Assembly (NCBI GenBank): GCA_004102785.1
Contig: SCEJ01000006.1
Span: 1-64,000 of the forward strand
DNA: 64,000 nt
Source of the DNA: Muribaculaceae bacterium Isolate-013 (NCI)
GTDB taxonomy: Bacteria; Bacteroidota; Bacteroidia; Bacteroidales; Muribaculaceae
Reading direction: 5' to 3'
In this document: in pieces, positions 41,061 to 50,165 of the stretch
How the letters are laid out: each line of letters begins with the position of its first letter
Numbering within the stretch: position 1 is the stretch's first letter
Translations under genes and position numbers: made by a program
Notes under the pieces: generated by a model
What the model was told of the DNA's origin: nothing
The model's input: the letters and a program-made list of their open reading frames with translations, nothing else
Databases searched by the model: none

Positions 41061-42755
41061 TCAGCGGGAGGCTATGGCGTTGGCCATCACCACGGCTTTG
41101 GATATGTGGTCGCAGATATGGTCGGCGCCCACAAGGCGGTCGATGCCGGCATGTACCAGGGTGTCGCGCACACTGTCGCGGACGCCTGAGAGCACCACAT
41201 GGACGTTGTCGGCCTGCGACGATTTGATGAGAATCTCCAGGTTGTGCAGCGCCGTGGAGTCGACAAACGGCACTTTACGCATCCTGATGATGCGCACTTT
41301 GGGTTTCTCGCCGGGGGTGGAGCGCATCAGTTCCTCGAATTTGGTGGCGATGCCGAAGAAGAACGGGCCGTCGATTTCATATACCTCCACGCCGGGGAGC
41401 ACGTCGAGCACCTCGTGGTGTGCGGCGTCGAGGTCAGTGCCCTCGGCCACGTCGAGCTGTTCGGAGTAGACGCGGATTTCGGTGTTCTCCATCACGCGGC
41501 GCAGGAATAGCACCACAGCCAGCAGCAGACCGATTTCTATGGCGATAGTGAGGTCGAAAATCACTGTCAGCACGAATGTCACGGCCATTACCGTGAGGTC
41601 ACTTTTGGGGGCTTTAGCCAGCCCTACGATGGTGCGCCAGCCGCTCATGTTGTAGGCCACCACCATCAGCACGGCCGCCAGGCAGGCCATCGGCACGTAG
41701 GAAATCAGCGGCATCATGAAGATGTAGATAAGCAGCAGCACCAGGGCATGGACTATGCCGGCCACGGGGGTGCGGCCGCCCGACGATATGTTGGTCATCG
41801 TGCGGGCTATGGCGCCGGTGACGGGTATGCCCCCCACGAACGGCACGGCGATGTTGGCAAGCCCCTGGCCGATAAGTTCGGTGTTGGTGCGGGTGCGCGA
41901 GCCGGTGTAGCCGTCGGCCACGGTGGCCGACAGAAGCGACTCGATGGCTCCCAGCACGGCGATTGTGAACGCCGACGGCAGCAGCATGTTGATTGTGGCC
42001 ATATCCAGGTGGAAGCCGTGAAACTCAGGCATCTGTGCTGTCAGAGTGCCGAAACGGTCGCCGATGGTGTCGACGCTCCAGTCGGCGTTGTAGCTGCGCA
42101 GGGCGAAAGTGGCCAGCGTTACCACCACGATGGCCGTAAGCGCGCCCGGCAGGCGTTTCGACACCTTCGGAGTGAGGATAATCACAGCCAGCGACACCAG
42201 TGCCACCACGAATGTGGCGATGTCGATCTGCCCCAGCGAGCTGAGGTAGACTCCCCATTTGGGGAGGAACTCCGAGGGGAGGTTCTTCAGACCAAGCCCC
42301 AGGAAGTCGTTGACCTGGGTGGAGAAGATTGTAAGGGCGATACCGGCGGTGAATCCCACCACGATAGGGTAGGGGATGAATTTTATCACCGTGCCCAGGC
42401 GGAAGAGCCCCATCAGCACCAGTATCAGACCGGCCATGAGTGTGGCTATTGCCAGCCCTTCAAGACCGAAGTTGGCGATGATGCCGTAGACAATCACGAT
42501 GAACGCCCCGGTAGGGCCGCCGATCTGCACGGAGTTGCCGCCGAAAGCCGACACCATGAAGCCGCCCACTATGGCGGTGACCAGGCCGACCGACGGACTC
42601 ACGCCCGAAGCGATGGCGAATGCAATGGCCAGCGGGAGCGCCACGATTCCCACCACAATGCCGGCCACAAGGTCGGCCTGCAGCTTTTTGGCGCTGTAAT
42701 GGCCCAAAGCCGACCACAGACGTGGCCGGAACTCAATTTTTCCACTTAAATTCAT
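41061..42755 (-). CDS. SulP-family inorganic anion transporter with STAS domain
   Basis: About 564 aa from Met at 42755. Twelve or more membrane segments; typical SulP stretches are LVAGIVVGIVALPLAIAFAI, SVGLVTAIVGGFMVSAFGGN, QIGGPTGAFIVIVYGI and IPVTGAIARTMTNISSGGRT. The C-terminal STAS domain (VEGTDLDAAHHEV..., HNLEILIKSSQADNVHVVLS) lies at about 440-560. Probable sulfate or bicarbonate carrier. It follows upp after 56 nt on the same strand. The MITE and repeat cluster lies just beyond its stop. Confidence 0.9.
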   Translation of the reverse strand: MNLSGKIEFRPRLWSALGHYSAKKLQADLVAGIVVGIVALPLAIAFAIASGVSPSVGLVTAIVGGFMVSAFGGNSVQIGGPTGAFIVIVYGIIANFGLEGLAIATLMAGLILVLMGLFRLGTVIKFIPYPIVVGFTAGIALTIFSTQVNDFLGLGLKNLPSEFLPKWGVYLSSLGQIDIATFVVALVSLAVIILTPKVSKRLPGALTAIVVVTLATFALRSYNADWSVDTIGDRFGTLTAQMPEFHGFHLDMATINMLLPSAFTIAVLGAIESLLSATVADGYTGSRTRTNTELIGQGLANIAVPFVGGIPVTGAIARTMTNISSGGRTPVAGIVHALVLLLIYIFMMPLISYVPMACLAAVLMVVAYNMSGWRTIVGLAKAPKSDLTVMAVTFVLTVIFDLTIAIEIGLLLAVVLFLRRVMENTEIRVYSEQLDVAEGTDLDAAHHEVLDVLPGVEVYEIDGPFFFGIATKFEELMRSTPGEKPKVRIIRMRKVPFVDSTALHNLEILIKSSQADNVHVVLSGVRDSVRDTLVHAGIDRLVGADHICDHISKAVVMANAIASR

Positions 42756-42811
42756 ATATCTTTTTTTACCTTGGATTCCTTTTGCAGGTTGCAAGAGGTT
42801 TAGATGCCCTC

Positions 42812-43465
42812 TTACTCTTTGACGCCGTAGGCGAGGTCGCCGGCATCGCCCAGGCCGGGCACAATGTATGAATGCGAGTTGATTTCGGGGTCAACGGCAC
42901 CGACCCAGAGTGTTGTGCGGTCATCGGGGAAGTGGGCCTTTACGTAGTCCACGGCCTGCTGCGAGGCTATCACCGAGGCCACATGTATGTGGGCCGGCTC
43001 CCCTTTTGTGAGCAGGGCGCGGTATGAGAGCTCCATCGACGCTCCGGTGGCCAGCATCGGGTCGGCGAGGATAAGGGTCTTGCCGTCGAGGCGCGGCGAG
43101 GCCAGATATTCGATGCACACGTCGAAATTCTCCTTCTCCTTATATTTGCGGTAGGCCGACACGAAAGCGTTTCCGGCATGGTCGAAGTAATTGAGGAACC
43201 CCTGGTGGAAAGGCACTCCGGCGCGGAAAATAGTGGCCAGCACCACCTGGGTGTCAAGCACCTGCGAGCGGCAGGTGGTGAGGGGGGTGGTGATTTCCCC
43301 GCTGCGGTAGTGCATGGTGCGCGAAATCTCGTAGGCCATGATTTCGCCGATGCGCTCCAGGTTGCGGCGGAAACGGAGCATGTCATGCTGCACGTTCACA
43401 TCGCGCAGCTCCGTCATGTACTGGTTCACCAGCGACGGCTCCTTGGCAAAGTCTATTACTTTCAT
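42812..43465 (-). CDS. upp: Uracil phosphoribosyltransferase
   Basis: 217 aa. Salvages uracil with PRPP to give UMP. Visible features are the N-terminal SLVNQYMTELRDVNV, TIFRAGVPFHQGFLNYFDHA, the PRPP loop TLILADPMLATGASMELSYR, and a C-terminal uracil-binding region SYIVPGLGDAGDLAYG. Length is normal. A -7 box TAACTTTG lies 22 nt upstream. The sulP gene follows it. Confidence 0.94.
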   Translation of the reverse strand: MKVIDFAKEPSLVNQYMTELRDVNVQHDMLRFRRNLERIGEIMAYEISRTMHYRSGEITTPLTTCRSQVLDTQVVLATIFRAGVPFHQGFLNYFDHAGNAFVSAYRKYKEKENFDVCIEYLASPRLDGKTLILADPMLATGASMELSYRALLTKGEPAHIHVASVIASQQAVDYVKAHFPDDRTTLWVGAVDPEINSHSYIVPGLGDAGDLAYGVKE

Positions 43466-43487
43466 ATTGTGTGCACGTAATTTTCGG

Positions 43488-43495
43488 CAAAGTTA
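43488..43495 (-). promoter_or_regulatory. -7 box TAACTTTG of upp
   Basis: TAACTTTG on the minus strand, 22 nt before the upp ATG, gives a normal short leader. A TTTG lies 12 nt upstream rather than 20. Confidence 0.45.
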
Positions 43496-43609
43496 CGAAT
43501 TTTCCGCCAAACAGCCCCTCAAATGCTCCCCATATATCTTTTTCCTCTTAAAATTCCGGTGATTGCGGCGAAAGCAAGGCTATGATTTCACTAAATTCAA
43601 AAAAATGTC

Positions 43610-43617
43610 TAAATTTG
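43610..43617 (+). promoter_or_regulatory. -7 box TAAATTTG for the lipoprotein gene at 43674
   Basis: TAAATTTG with a near-consensus TTTC 20 nt upstream (43586-43589). The ATG is 56 nt downstream. Confidence 0.5.
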
Positions 43618-43673
43618 CAGTCAAATACTAAATTGATTGTTGATTAAATAACACACATACACATTTCTATTCT

Positions 43674-44525
43674 ATGAAAAAATTTTTTGCTGTAATTCCG
43701 GCGGCGTTGACATTGCTTGCGGCATCGTGCACTGTGAGCGAGCCTGCCGACGAGGGTGGCGCCACCAGCAGTGACGCGCGCCTCGAGTCACTGTCATGGT
43801 ATGGTCAGAAGCTGGTGAAAGTCAGTTATGACTCTCAAAAACGTGTTTCAGAGATAAGATTAGGCACTTCCGACGAGTACACTCTCTATCGCATCTCCTA
43901 CAATCCGATGGTGGTGGAGAACGAGGAGTGGGAGGAATACTACGGTTACGACCCCTCGACCGGTACCAACATCGACGGAAAGGTGGTGCTGCGCACCAAG
44001 AGCCGCTGGGATAACATTTCGCTCAACAGCCGGGGCGCGATTGTAGAGATGACTGTTACCGACACCGACTATACCGTCTCATCTGCCTCCGGCGGTGAGA
44101 CCGAAGTGGAGACCGTGAGGTGCAGCTATGATTCAGAGGGGCATCTGACACATGTTGTCGGCTCCGACGGCGAGGTGACCCGCCTCGACTGGGACGGGCA
44201 GGGTCGTCTGGTGAAGGTGGACTATTCGGATTCCGACTTCGACCACAACGATTCATACGTGGCGCAATGGGAATATTCCGGTGTTGCCAACACCCGCCTG
44301 CAGTGGGATCCGATGCTGCCGGTGGTAGGTCCGGTTCAGATTACCGGGCTTTTCGGCACGGCGCCCTCCTATTTCGTCAAGTCGGTCAACACTGTATACA
44401 GGTCGGGCTGGTCGGAATTGGTGCAGTTCGCCTACCGTGTATCCGACAACGGTTTCGTGAGCCATTCAATCTATGCCGACAGCGACGATATCAGCATGCA
44501 GTACACCTGGAACTATCTTAACTGA
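43674..44525 (+). CDS. DUF4595-like secreted lipoprotein, unknown
   Basis: 283 aa. Lipoprotein signal peptide ending TLLAASCTVSE. The mature region has repeated short beta hairpins resembling RHS/YD-type or DUF4595 repeats (SYDSQKRVSEIRLGTSD, YDSEGHLTHVVGSDGEVTRL, WDGQGRLVKVDYSDSDF). Proteins of this kind are common in Bacteroidales but have no assigned role. It is followed by another secreted protein gene after 58 nt, in a region with a short CA repeat. Confidence 0.65.
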   Translation: MKKFFAVIPAALTLLAASCTVSEPADEGGATSSDARLESLSWYGQKLVKVSYDSQKRVSEIRLGTSDEYTLYRISYNPMVVENEEWEEYYGYDPSTGTNIDGKVVLRTKSRWDNISLNSRGAIVEMTVTDTDYTVSSASGGETEVETVRCSYDSEGHLTHVVGSDGEVTRLDWDGQGRLVKVDYSDSDFDHNDSYVAQWEYSGVANTRLQWDPMLPVVGPVQITGLFGTAPSYFVKSVNTVYRSGWSELVQFAYRVSDNGFVSHSIYADSDDISMQYTWNYLN

Positions 44526-44583
44526 TCACTCGCAATTGCAACACACACACACACAATTATCACATTTCCAAGCTTACAATCAT

Positions 44584-45441
44584 ATGAAACGCATATTATT
44601 AACTGCTGTTGTGGCCATGGCGGCCATGGCAGCCGGCGCGCAGGAGTATGCCGATTCCACGCTGACCGAAACCGATCTGCTCAAACGTGAGCTGGCACAG
44701 CGCGAAGCCGAGCTTGCCCAGCGTGATGCCGACCTGGCCGAAATCGAGCGCCGCAATATCGACAAGGCCATCTGGTCGCCCGGAAGGTTCACTAAGCTGG
44801 GATTCAACTTCGCCTCGACCGGCGACGGCTTTAAAGCCGTTGACAAAAGCCAGTACAGCTTTACAATGTCAAAGGGTGCAAGCTATATGTTCCCGTCGCG
44901 TCCGGTGGCCGGAATGCTCAAATTCGGCTTCGACATGACGTGGTTCGATTTCACTTTCACCAAGTACAAGACCCCCTCTTACGGCGTGGGCGAGGGATGG
45001 ACATCGGAAATCGAACACGACAATGGCAACGGTTACTATGATGAGGAAGAAGACTTAGACCTCGACCTGGGCCGCATGTCGCTCTCGCTGGGTGCCCTGG
45101 GTATCGGTCCGCGCGTGAGCATCGCTCCTTTCTCCGGCATGAACAATGCTCTGCGCTATCTCCGCGGCTCGATTTACTTCCACTATCAGCCCACGGTCAC
45201 GGCCTATGCCGTGAGCGAGGACGGCAACGCCGAGTTCGCTTTCGCCTATGTGGGGATGTGGCGCTTCGGCGGCTGCCTCCAGTATCGCCGCATCGGCCTG
45301 GGCGTGGAGGGCTACTGGGGCAAGGGGAAGTTCAGCCCGATAGGCCTGGCATCGTTTTACGATGACGGATTCGATGACGACGGCGAGAAAATCGAGCGCA
45401 AGTTCGCCGCCACGCGTCTTTATCTTTCGTTCTCGTTCTGA
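44584..45441 (+). CDS. Secreted outer-membrane beta-barrel-type protein with coiled-coil start, unknown
   Basis: 285 aa. Signal peptide ending AAMAAGAQ, then a coiled coil of heptad-like repeats (KRELAQREAELAQRDADLA), then aromatic beta-strand-rich sequence ending in RLYLSFSF, typical of a barrel protein with C-terminal Phe. No catalytic motif. Highly acidic loops (YDEEEDLDLDLGR) occur in the middle. The ATG at 44584 is the first residue giving a clean signal sequence. It ends in a strong terminator. Confidence 0.65.
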   Translation: MKRILLTAVVAMAAMAAGAQEYADSTLTETDLLKRELAQREAELAQRDADLAEIERRNIDKAIWSPGRFTKLGFNFASTGDGFKAVDKSQYSFTMSKGASYMFPSRPVAGMLKFGFDMTWFDFTFTKYKTPSYGVGEGWTSEIEHDNGNGYYDEEEDLDLDLGRMSLSLGALGIGPRVSIAPFSGMNNALRYLRGSIYFHYQPTVTAYAVSEDGNAEFAFAYVGMWRFGGCLQYRRIGLGVEGYWGKGKFSPIGLASFYDDGFDDDGEKIERKFAATRLYLSFSF

Positions 45442-45490
45442 CCCGCGGCCTCATCCCGGCAGGGATGCAGCCGACTATGTATAACCCATG

Positions 45491-45530
45491 GCGGGGCCCG
45501 CTTCATCGGCGAAGAGGGCTCCGCTTTTTT
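45491..45530 (+). terminator. Rho-independent terminator
   Basis: GCGGGGCCC and GGGCTCCGC pair (one mismatch) around a loop that itself contains CTTC/GAAG, followed by TTTTTT. It lies 50 nt past the barrel-protein stop. The stretch 45531-45708 shows nothing recognisable. Confidence 0.65.
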
Positions 45531-45708
45531 GCGCCGGAGTGGTGGTCAGTGGGCGAAATCACGGATTCGTCAAGGGCTGACGGGCGTTATATTGCGGTTT
45601 ATTATCATGCTTGTGAATCAGTGTGTTATAATTGGAAGACTCTATATTTGCTATATTTAACGTGTGTTCGATATAACAATTCTGCTGTCCGACAATAAAA
45701 CAATCAGC

Positions 45709-46440
45709 AAGGGATTCAGATGCCTCAGACACTTTTACACTCAGTATGTCTGCAAGCACCTTCTCCACCTGTTCCCTAAGGCTGTGTGATACAACAGATT
45801 TGTCGAATTGCAAAAGACCGTGCTACTGTCACTCACGGTATTCATAAAGGAAGTGTTGCCCGGGACTTGTACCGGCATTGCGTATGTTGATTCGACTCCG
45901 TTGAGAGTCTGCAAACACCAGCGCATACTTATCCACAATACTTTCAAAGGTATCGCTCAGCGGGGCAAGTGCCCGATGGGATGGTTCTTCGGCTTTAAGC
46001 TGCACCTGATCATCAATGACAAAGGTGAGATTCTGAACTTTATGTTCACACCGGGTAATGTAGATGACCGCGAGCCACTGTATTCAGAGTCATTTATTGA
46101 AAACGTCAAGGGCAAACTCTGTGGTGATAAAGGATATATCGGCAAACAACTGTCTGAGTCCCTGTTCATGAACGGAATCCAGCTCGTTACCAAGGTTAAA
46201 AACAACATGAGGAACTCGCTGTTGTCCGTGGCTGGCAAAATTATGCTTCGCAAAAGAGCTCTTGTTGAATCTGTTGACGATGAACTTAAAAATATCGCGC
46301 AGATAGAACACTCAAGGCTTCGGTCGTTCGCAAATTTCATAACCAATGCCTTGAGTGCCATTGCCGCATACTGTTTCTTCCCAAAGAAACCGTCGGTTTC
46401 TTTGGCGTTCGTGGCGGACAATCAATTGACGTTGTTCTGA
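45709..46440 (+). pseudogene. Broken IS982-family transposase
   Basis: The recognisable IS982 core begins KGFRCLRHFYTQYVCKHL at 45709, is interrupted by an in-frame TGA at 45787-45789 where the family normally has Ser in a VSYNRF-like motif, then continues as YNRFVELQ, DSTPLRVCKHQRILIHNTF, GKCPMGWFFGFKLHLIINDK (DDE Asp region) and LCGDKGYIG to the stop at 46440. The N-terminus is also missing. The in-frame stop and truncation make it nonfunctional. The IS982 right end is probably near 46475 (CGAACTCACGTTAAAGTTAGGT region). Confidence 0.8.
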
Positions 46441-46510
46441 TTACTTATATCGAACTCACGTTAAAGTTAGGTAATAAATCAGACAGATCCCGCTGCAAAT
46501 ATTCCCCAAA

Positions 46511-46550
46511 GCCCCGTCGCCGCCGTGCAGGCTCCGACGGGGCAATTTTT
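46511..46550 (+). terminator. Hairpin with T-tract after the IS982 remnant
   Basis: GCCCCGTCG (46511-46519) and CGACGGGGC (46535-46543) form a 9-bp stem with a 15-nt loop, followed by AATTTTT. Confidence 0.55.
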
Positions 46551-46582
46551 ATATATGTGTCAAATTTGTTGGAAACACCCTT

Positions 46583-46620
46583 GCTGCCAGAATCCCTACG
46601 GCAGGGCGGATTCCGGCAGC
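46583..46620. repeat. REP-like hairpin with GCCAGAATCC/GGATTCCGGC arms
   Basis: GCTGCCAGAATCC pairs with GGATTCCGGCAGC (one mismatch) around a 12-nt loop. The left arm matches GCCAGAATCCATAAGGCAG near 54494, and the TTCCGGCA end recurs at about 40842 and 54605, so this is a member of the repeat family at 40802 and 54511. Confidence 0.5.
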
Positions 46621-47009
46621 TTTTATGCACTATTGCGCAGTCAGCTACCTCCGGGTTTGTGGTTAACAATATTTAACATCGCTGCGTCTTCACTTTTATT
46701 CACATTTTTATTGCCTATTTAAGGAAGAAGTGATAATTTTGCTGCCGATTCTAAAGAGAAAACTATGCCCGGATGCAAACTCGGGCTCCCGCCCGGCGGG
46801 TCACTGACGCTTTTCATTCAGGCGGCATCCGGCCGCCAACGGTTTGCAACTTCTTGAGATTCATCTGGTTCGCTTGTCGGGTCTGTCCCCCTCAGGCGCT
46901 GCTCCGTGAAAAACTCTTACCTTCTTGCCTCTCTCCGCCCGAAATAATCAGAATTGCCTGAAATGATATATCCTATCATGAAAAATCCATTAATCTCAAT
47001 TTATCTTAC

Positions 47010-50000
47010 ATGAAACATTCACAGACAGGAATAGCCAAGAAATTCCTATTTCTCGTGGTGGGACTGCTCTGCGCCATCGGCGCTTCCGCGCAGTCAATCA
47101 CCGTCAGTGGTGTTGTCACCGACCCCGAGGGTGAGCCCCTCATCGGCGCCAGCATCTTAGTGGAAGGCACCTCCACCGGTACCGCCACGAACATCGATGG
47201 TGAATTTACCGTATCCTGCTCCCCCAACGCCACCCTCGTCGTGTCGTATGTGGGTATGCAGACCCAGCGCGTGCCCGTAGCTGACCGCACCACTGTCAAC
47301 GTGCAGATGAGCGACGGCGGCGTGCAGCTCAACGAAGTTGTTGCCATCGGTTACGGCGCCGTGAAGAAATCCGACGCCACCGGTTCGGTTGCAGTTATCA
47401 AACCCGACGATATCGAGGCCGGCCTCGCCACCTCCACCCAGGACCTCCTCGTAGGTGCTTCCCCCGGTCTTGTCGTTACCACCAACGGCGGTAACCCCAC
47501 CGGCGGCGCCACCATCCGTATCCGCGGCGGCTCCTCCCTGTCGGCCAACAATAACCCTCTGATCGTTATCGACGGCGTACCCCAGACCGACCAGTCGTCG
47601 GCCGGCGGCACAAACGCCCTGACAATGATCAACCCCTCCAACATCGAGTCGATGACCGTGCTCAAGGATGCCTCCGCAACCGCCATCTACGGTTCGCGCG
47701 CTTCCAACGGTGTGATCATCATCACCACCAAAAAGGGCTCCGCCGGCAAACCCCAGGTTAACTTCTCGGCAAACTGGCATGTGAACACAGCCCGCAAGAC
47801 CATCGATGTGATGAATGCCGCCCAGTTCAAGCAGACCCTCATCGACAACGGCTTCGGCGAATCTACCCAGGCTCAGTTCGGCGACGCCGACACCGACTGG
47901 CAGAAAGAAGTGCTCCGCACCTCCTTCTCCCACGACTACAACCTCTCCGTAGGCGGCACCGCAGGTGTGCTCCCTTACCGCGTGAGCGTTTCCTACACCA
48001 ACAACCAGGGTATCCTCAAAACCTCCGGCATGGAGCGTGTGACCGCCGGCTTCAACCTTTCGCCCAAGTTCTTCAACGGACTTCTCCAGGTCAACGCCAA
48101 CGTGCAGGGCACATATGTTAACTCGCGTGAAGCCGATGCGTCGGCCATGACCAACGCCATCGCATGGAACCCCACTATCCCCGTGTATGGCGCCCTGGGA
48201 CAGATTCCTTTCACCCGCTTCAATACCACCGGTTCCACCGGCCGCCAGATGTGGAACGGCTACACCGCTATTGTGCAGACCAACGGTACTCCCGAGCTCA
48301 ACGCCGGCAACAACCCCGTGGCCGTGCTCAACGAGCAGAACCAGACCGGCAAGGTTTACTCCTCCACCGGTAACCTCCAGATCGACTACGCACTCCACTT
48401 CCTCCCCGAGCTCCACTTCAACCTCAACCTCGGTTACCAGGTATCGAAAAACGACTGGAACACCACCGTTGACCCGGGCTCGATTATGGCATGGCGCAAC
48501 AACAACCTCCGCCTCACCGCCGAAGGCGGTGCTACCGGCGCCGGTACTCTCTACAAGAAGCATGAAATCCAGCAGAACACCCTCCTCGACTTCTATATCA
48601 ACTATAAGAAGGAATTCGAGGCCATCAAGTCGAACCTCGACGTCATGGCCGGTTACTCCTGGCAGTACTTCAACTACTTCGGCAACGAGAACACCTTCGT
48701 GAACTCACGCGGTTTCACTTACTCCTACAGCAACGGCACCTACAACCTCGAGCCCGCCGCTGCCGATTTAACCGGCACTGAGGTGGAGAACAGCAAGACC
48801 TCATGGTCAGGCCCGCTGCAGCTCCTGTCGTTCTTCGGACGTCTGAACTACATCTTCGACGACACCTATCTGCTTACCTTCACCCTCCGCGACGACGCCT
48901 CCTCGCGCTTCTCAAAGGAGAACCGCTGGGGTCTCTTCCCCTCGCTCGCTCTCGGCTGGAAGATCAACAACCTCCCCGGTCTCCGCGACTCCGAAGTGCT
49001 CAACGAGTGGAAACTCCGTCTCGGCTGGGGTCAGACCGGCCAGCAGGATATCAACTCCCTCTTCCCCTACATGGCTGTGTACACCCTCTCCAACTCCGGT
49101 AATGCCCTCTATCCCGCATACCGTCCCGGAAGCAACGACTTCTCCGACATCAACAACTGGATCGAGCCCCTTTACCCCAACCCCTACGACTCCAACATCA
49201 AGTGGGAGACTACTACCACCTGGAACGTCGGTATGGATCTCGCTTTCCTCAACAACCGCATCACCGCCAACATCGACTGGTATCTCCGCGACACCAAGGA
49301 CCTGCTGGCATCCACTCCCGTGGCCCAGTACAACACCGGTAACTACGTGACCCGCAACATCGGTTCGCTCCGCAACACCGGTGTTGAGCTCACCATCGGC
49401 GCCAAGCCCGTAGTGACCCCCGACTTCGTGTGGAACACCTCTTTCAACGTGGCCTACAACCGCTCGAAAATCACCAAACTCACCGGCGACGCCGACAACT
49501 CGCTCATATCGGCCCGCGACTACCCCGGCGCTTCCGGCGGTAACTCCCTGCAGTGGTTCATGGAGGGTGAGACTCCCTACATCTTCCGCGTGTTCCAGCA
49601 GGTTTACGATGATAACGGCGACCCCATCTTCGGCCAGTATGTCGACCAGAACGCCGACGGCGTGATCGACGATGCCGACCTCATCAAGTTCCACTCGCCC
49701 ACTGCTCCCTGGACCATGACCTGGAACAACAACTTCAACTACAAACGCTGGGACTTCGGTTTCACGCTCCGCGCCAACTTCGGCAACTACGTTTACAACA
49801 ACGTACAGCGCAACCGCTCGCAGCTCACCTCTGTTGACTCCTACGGCCTCAACAACCTCATGGTCGGTGTGCCTCTGGTGCCCGCCGATGCAAACTCCTC
49901 GCAGCTCGCCCTCTCCGACTACTTCGTGCAGAACGCCGGTTTCATCCGCTGCGACAACATCACCCTCGGCTACACCTTCCCCGAGCTGCTCCGCAACCAG

Positions 50001-50147
50001 CTCAACCTGCGACTCTTCGCCGCTTGCCAGAACCCCTTCGTGCTCACCAAGTACAAAGGTATCGATCCTGAAATCTACGAGGGTATCGACAACAATGTAT
50101 ATCCCCGTCCGGTTACCTTCACTCTCGGTCTGGTGGCCACTTTCTAA
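47010..50147 (+). CDS. susC: SusC/RagA-family TonB-linked outer-membrane transporter
   Basis: 1045 aa. Signal peptide ending IGASAQS; carboxypeptidase-like domain (ITVSGVVTDPEGEPLIGASI, then NIDGEFTVSC) and plug with the SusC hallmark ATAIYGSRASNGVIIITTKK. The C-terminal barrel ends PRPVTFTLGLVATF. It imports oligosaccharides across the outer membrane with the SusD lid encoded next. Codons are strongly C-ending, more than in neighbouring genes, which suggests high expression. With susD, susE and susF it forms a plain Sus outer-membrane set; the SusE/F types point to starch or a similar glucan. Confidence 0.95.
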   Translation: MKHSQTGIAKKFLFLVVGLLCAIGASAQSITVSGVVTDPEGEPLIGASILVEGTSTGTATNIDGEFTVSCSPNATLVVSYVGMQTQRVPVADRTTVNVQMSDGGVQLNEVVAIGYGAVKKSDATGSVAVIKPDDIEAGLATSTQDLLVGASPGLVVTTNGGNPTGGATIRIRGGSSLSANNNPLIVIDGVPQTDQSSAGGTNALTMINPSNIESMTVLKDASATAIYGSRASNGVIIITTKKGSAGKPQVNFSANWHVNTARKTIDVMNAAQFKQTLIDNGFGESTQAQFGDADTDWQKEVLRTSFSHDYNLSVGGTAGVLPYRVSVSYTNNQGILKTSGMERVTAGFNLSPKFFNGLLQVNANVQGTYVNSREADASAMTNAIAWNPTIPVYGALGQIPFTRFNTTGSTGRQMWNGYTAIVQTNGTPELNAGNNPVAVLNEQNQTGKVYSSTGNLQIDYALHFLPELHFNLNLGYQVSKNDWNTTVDPGSIMAWRNNNLRLTAEGGATGAGTLYKKHEIQQNTLLDFYINYKKEFEAIKSNLDVMAGYSWQYFNYFGNENTFVNSRGFTYSYSNGTYNLEPAAADLTGTEVENSKTSWSGPLQLLSFFGRLNYIFDDTYLLTFTLRDDASSRFSKENRWGLFPSLALGWKINNLPGLRDSEVLNEWKLRLGWGQTGQQDINSLFPYMAVYTLSNSGNALYPAYRPGSNDFSDINNWIEPLYPNPYDSNIKWETTTTWNVGMDLAFLNNRITANIDWYLRDTKDLLASTPVAQYNTGNYVTRNIGSLRNTGVELTIGAKPVVTPDFVWNTSFNVAYNRSKITKLTGDADNSLISARDYPGASGGNSLQWFMEGETPYIFRVFQQVYDDNGDPIFGQYVDQNADGVIDDADLIKFHSPTAPWTMTWNNNFNYKRWDFGFTLRANFGNYVYNNVQRNRSQLTSVDSYGLNNLMVGVPLVPADANSSQLALSDYFVQNAGFIRCDNITLGYTFPELLRNQLNLRLFAACQNPFVLTKYKGIDPEIYEGIDNNVYPRPVTFTLGLVATF

Positions 50148-50165
50148 TCTCAAAGAAAAACTAAT

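Larger units (their letters stand above)
46441..47009. other. 569-nt intergenic region before susC
   Basis: Contains the probable right end of the IS982 remnant, a hairpin GCCCCGTCG/CGACGGGGC (46511-46543) followed by AATTTTT, a composite hairpin at 46583-46620, and then a non-repetitive AT-rich leader up to the susC ATG. No promoter consensus was found for susC and no ORF with family-like features. Confidence 0.5.

Noticed and set aside
45559-45813. Minus-strand 84-codon ORF near the IS982 remnant
   Set aside because: It spans the transposase fragment in reverse and the unexplained flank; no recognised domain and Asn/Lys-rich composition typical of decayed sequence.
45929-45937. TTATCCACA DnaA-box-like sequence
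   Set aside because: A single perfect box inside the decayed transposase, without clustering or an AT-rich unwinding region; not evidence of oriC.
47157-48563. 468-codon minus-strand ORF opposite susC
   Set aside because: Shadow of the highly biased C-ending codons of susC; Val/Gly/His repeats without any family signature.
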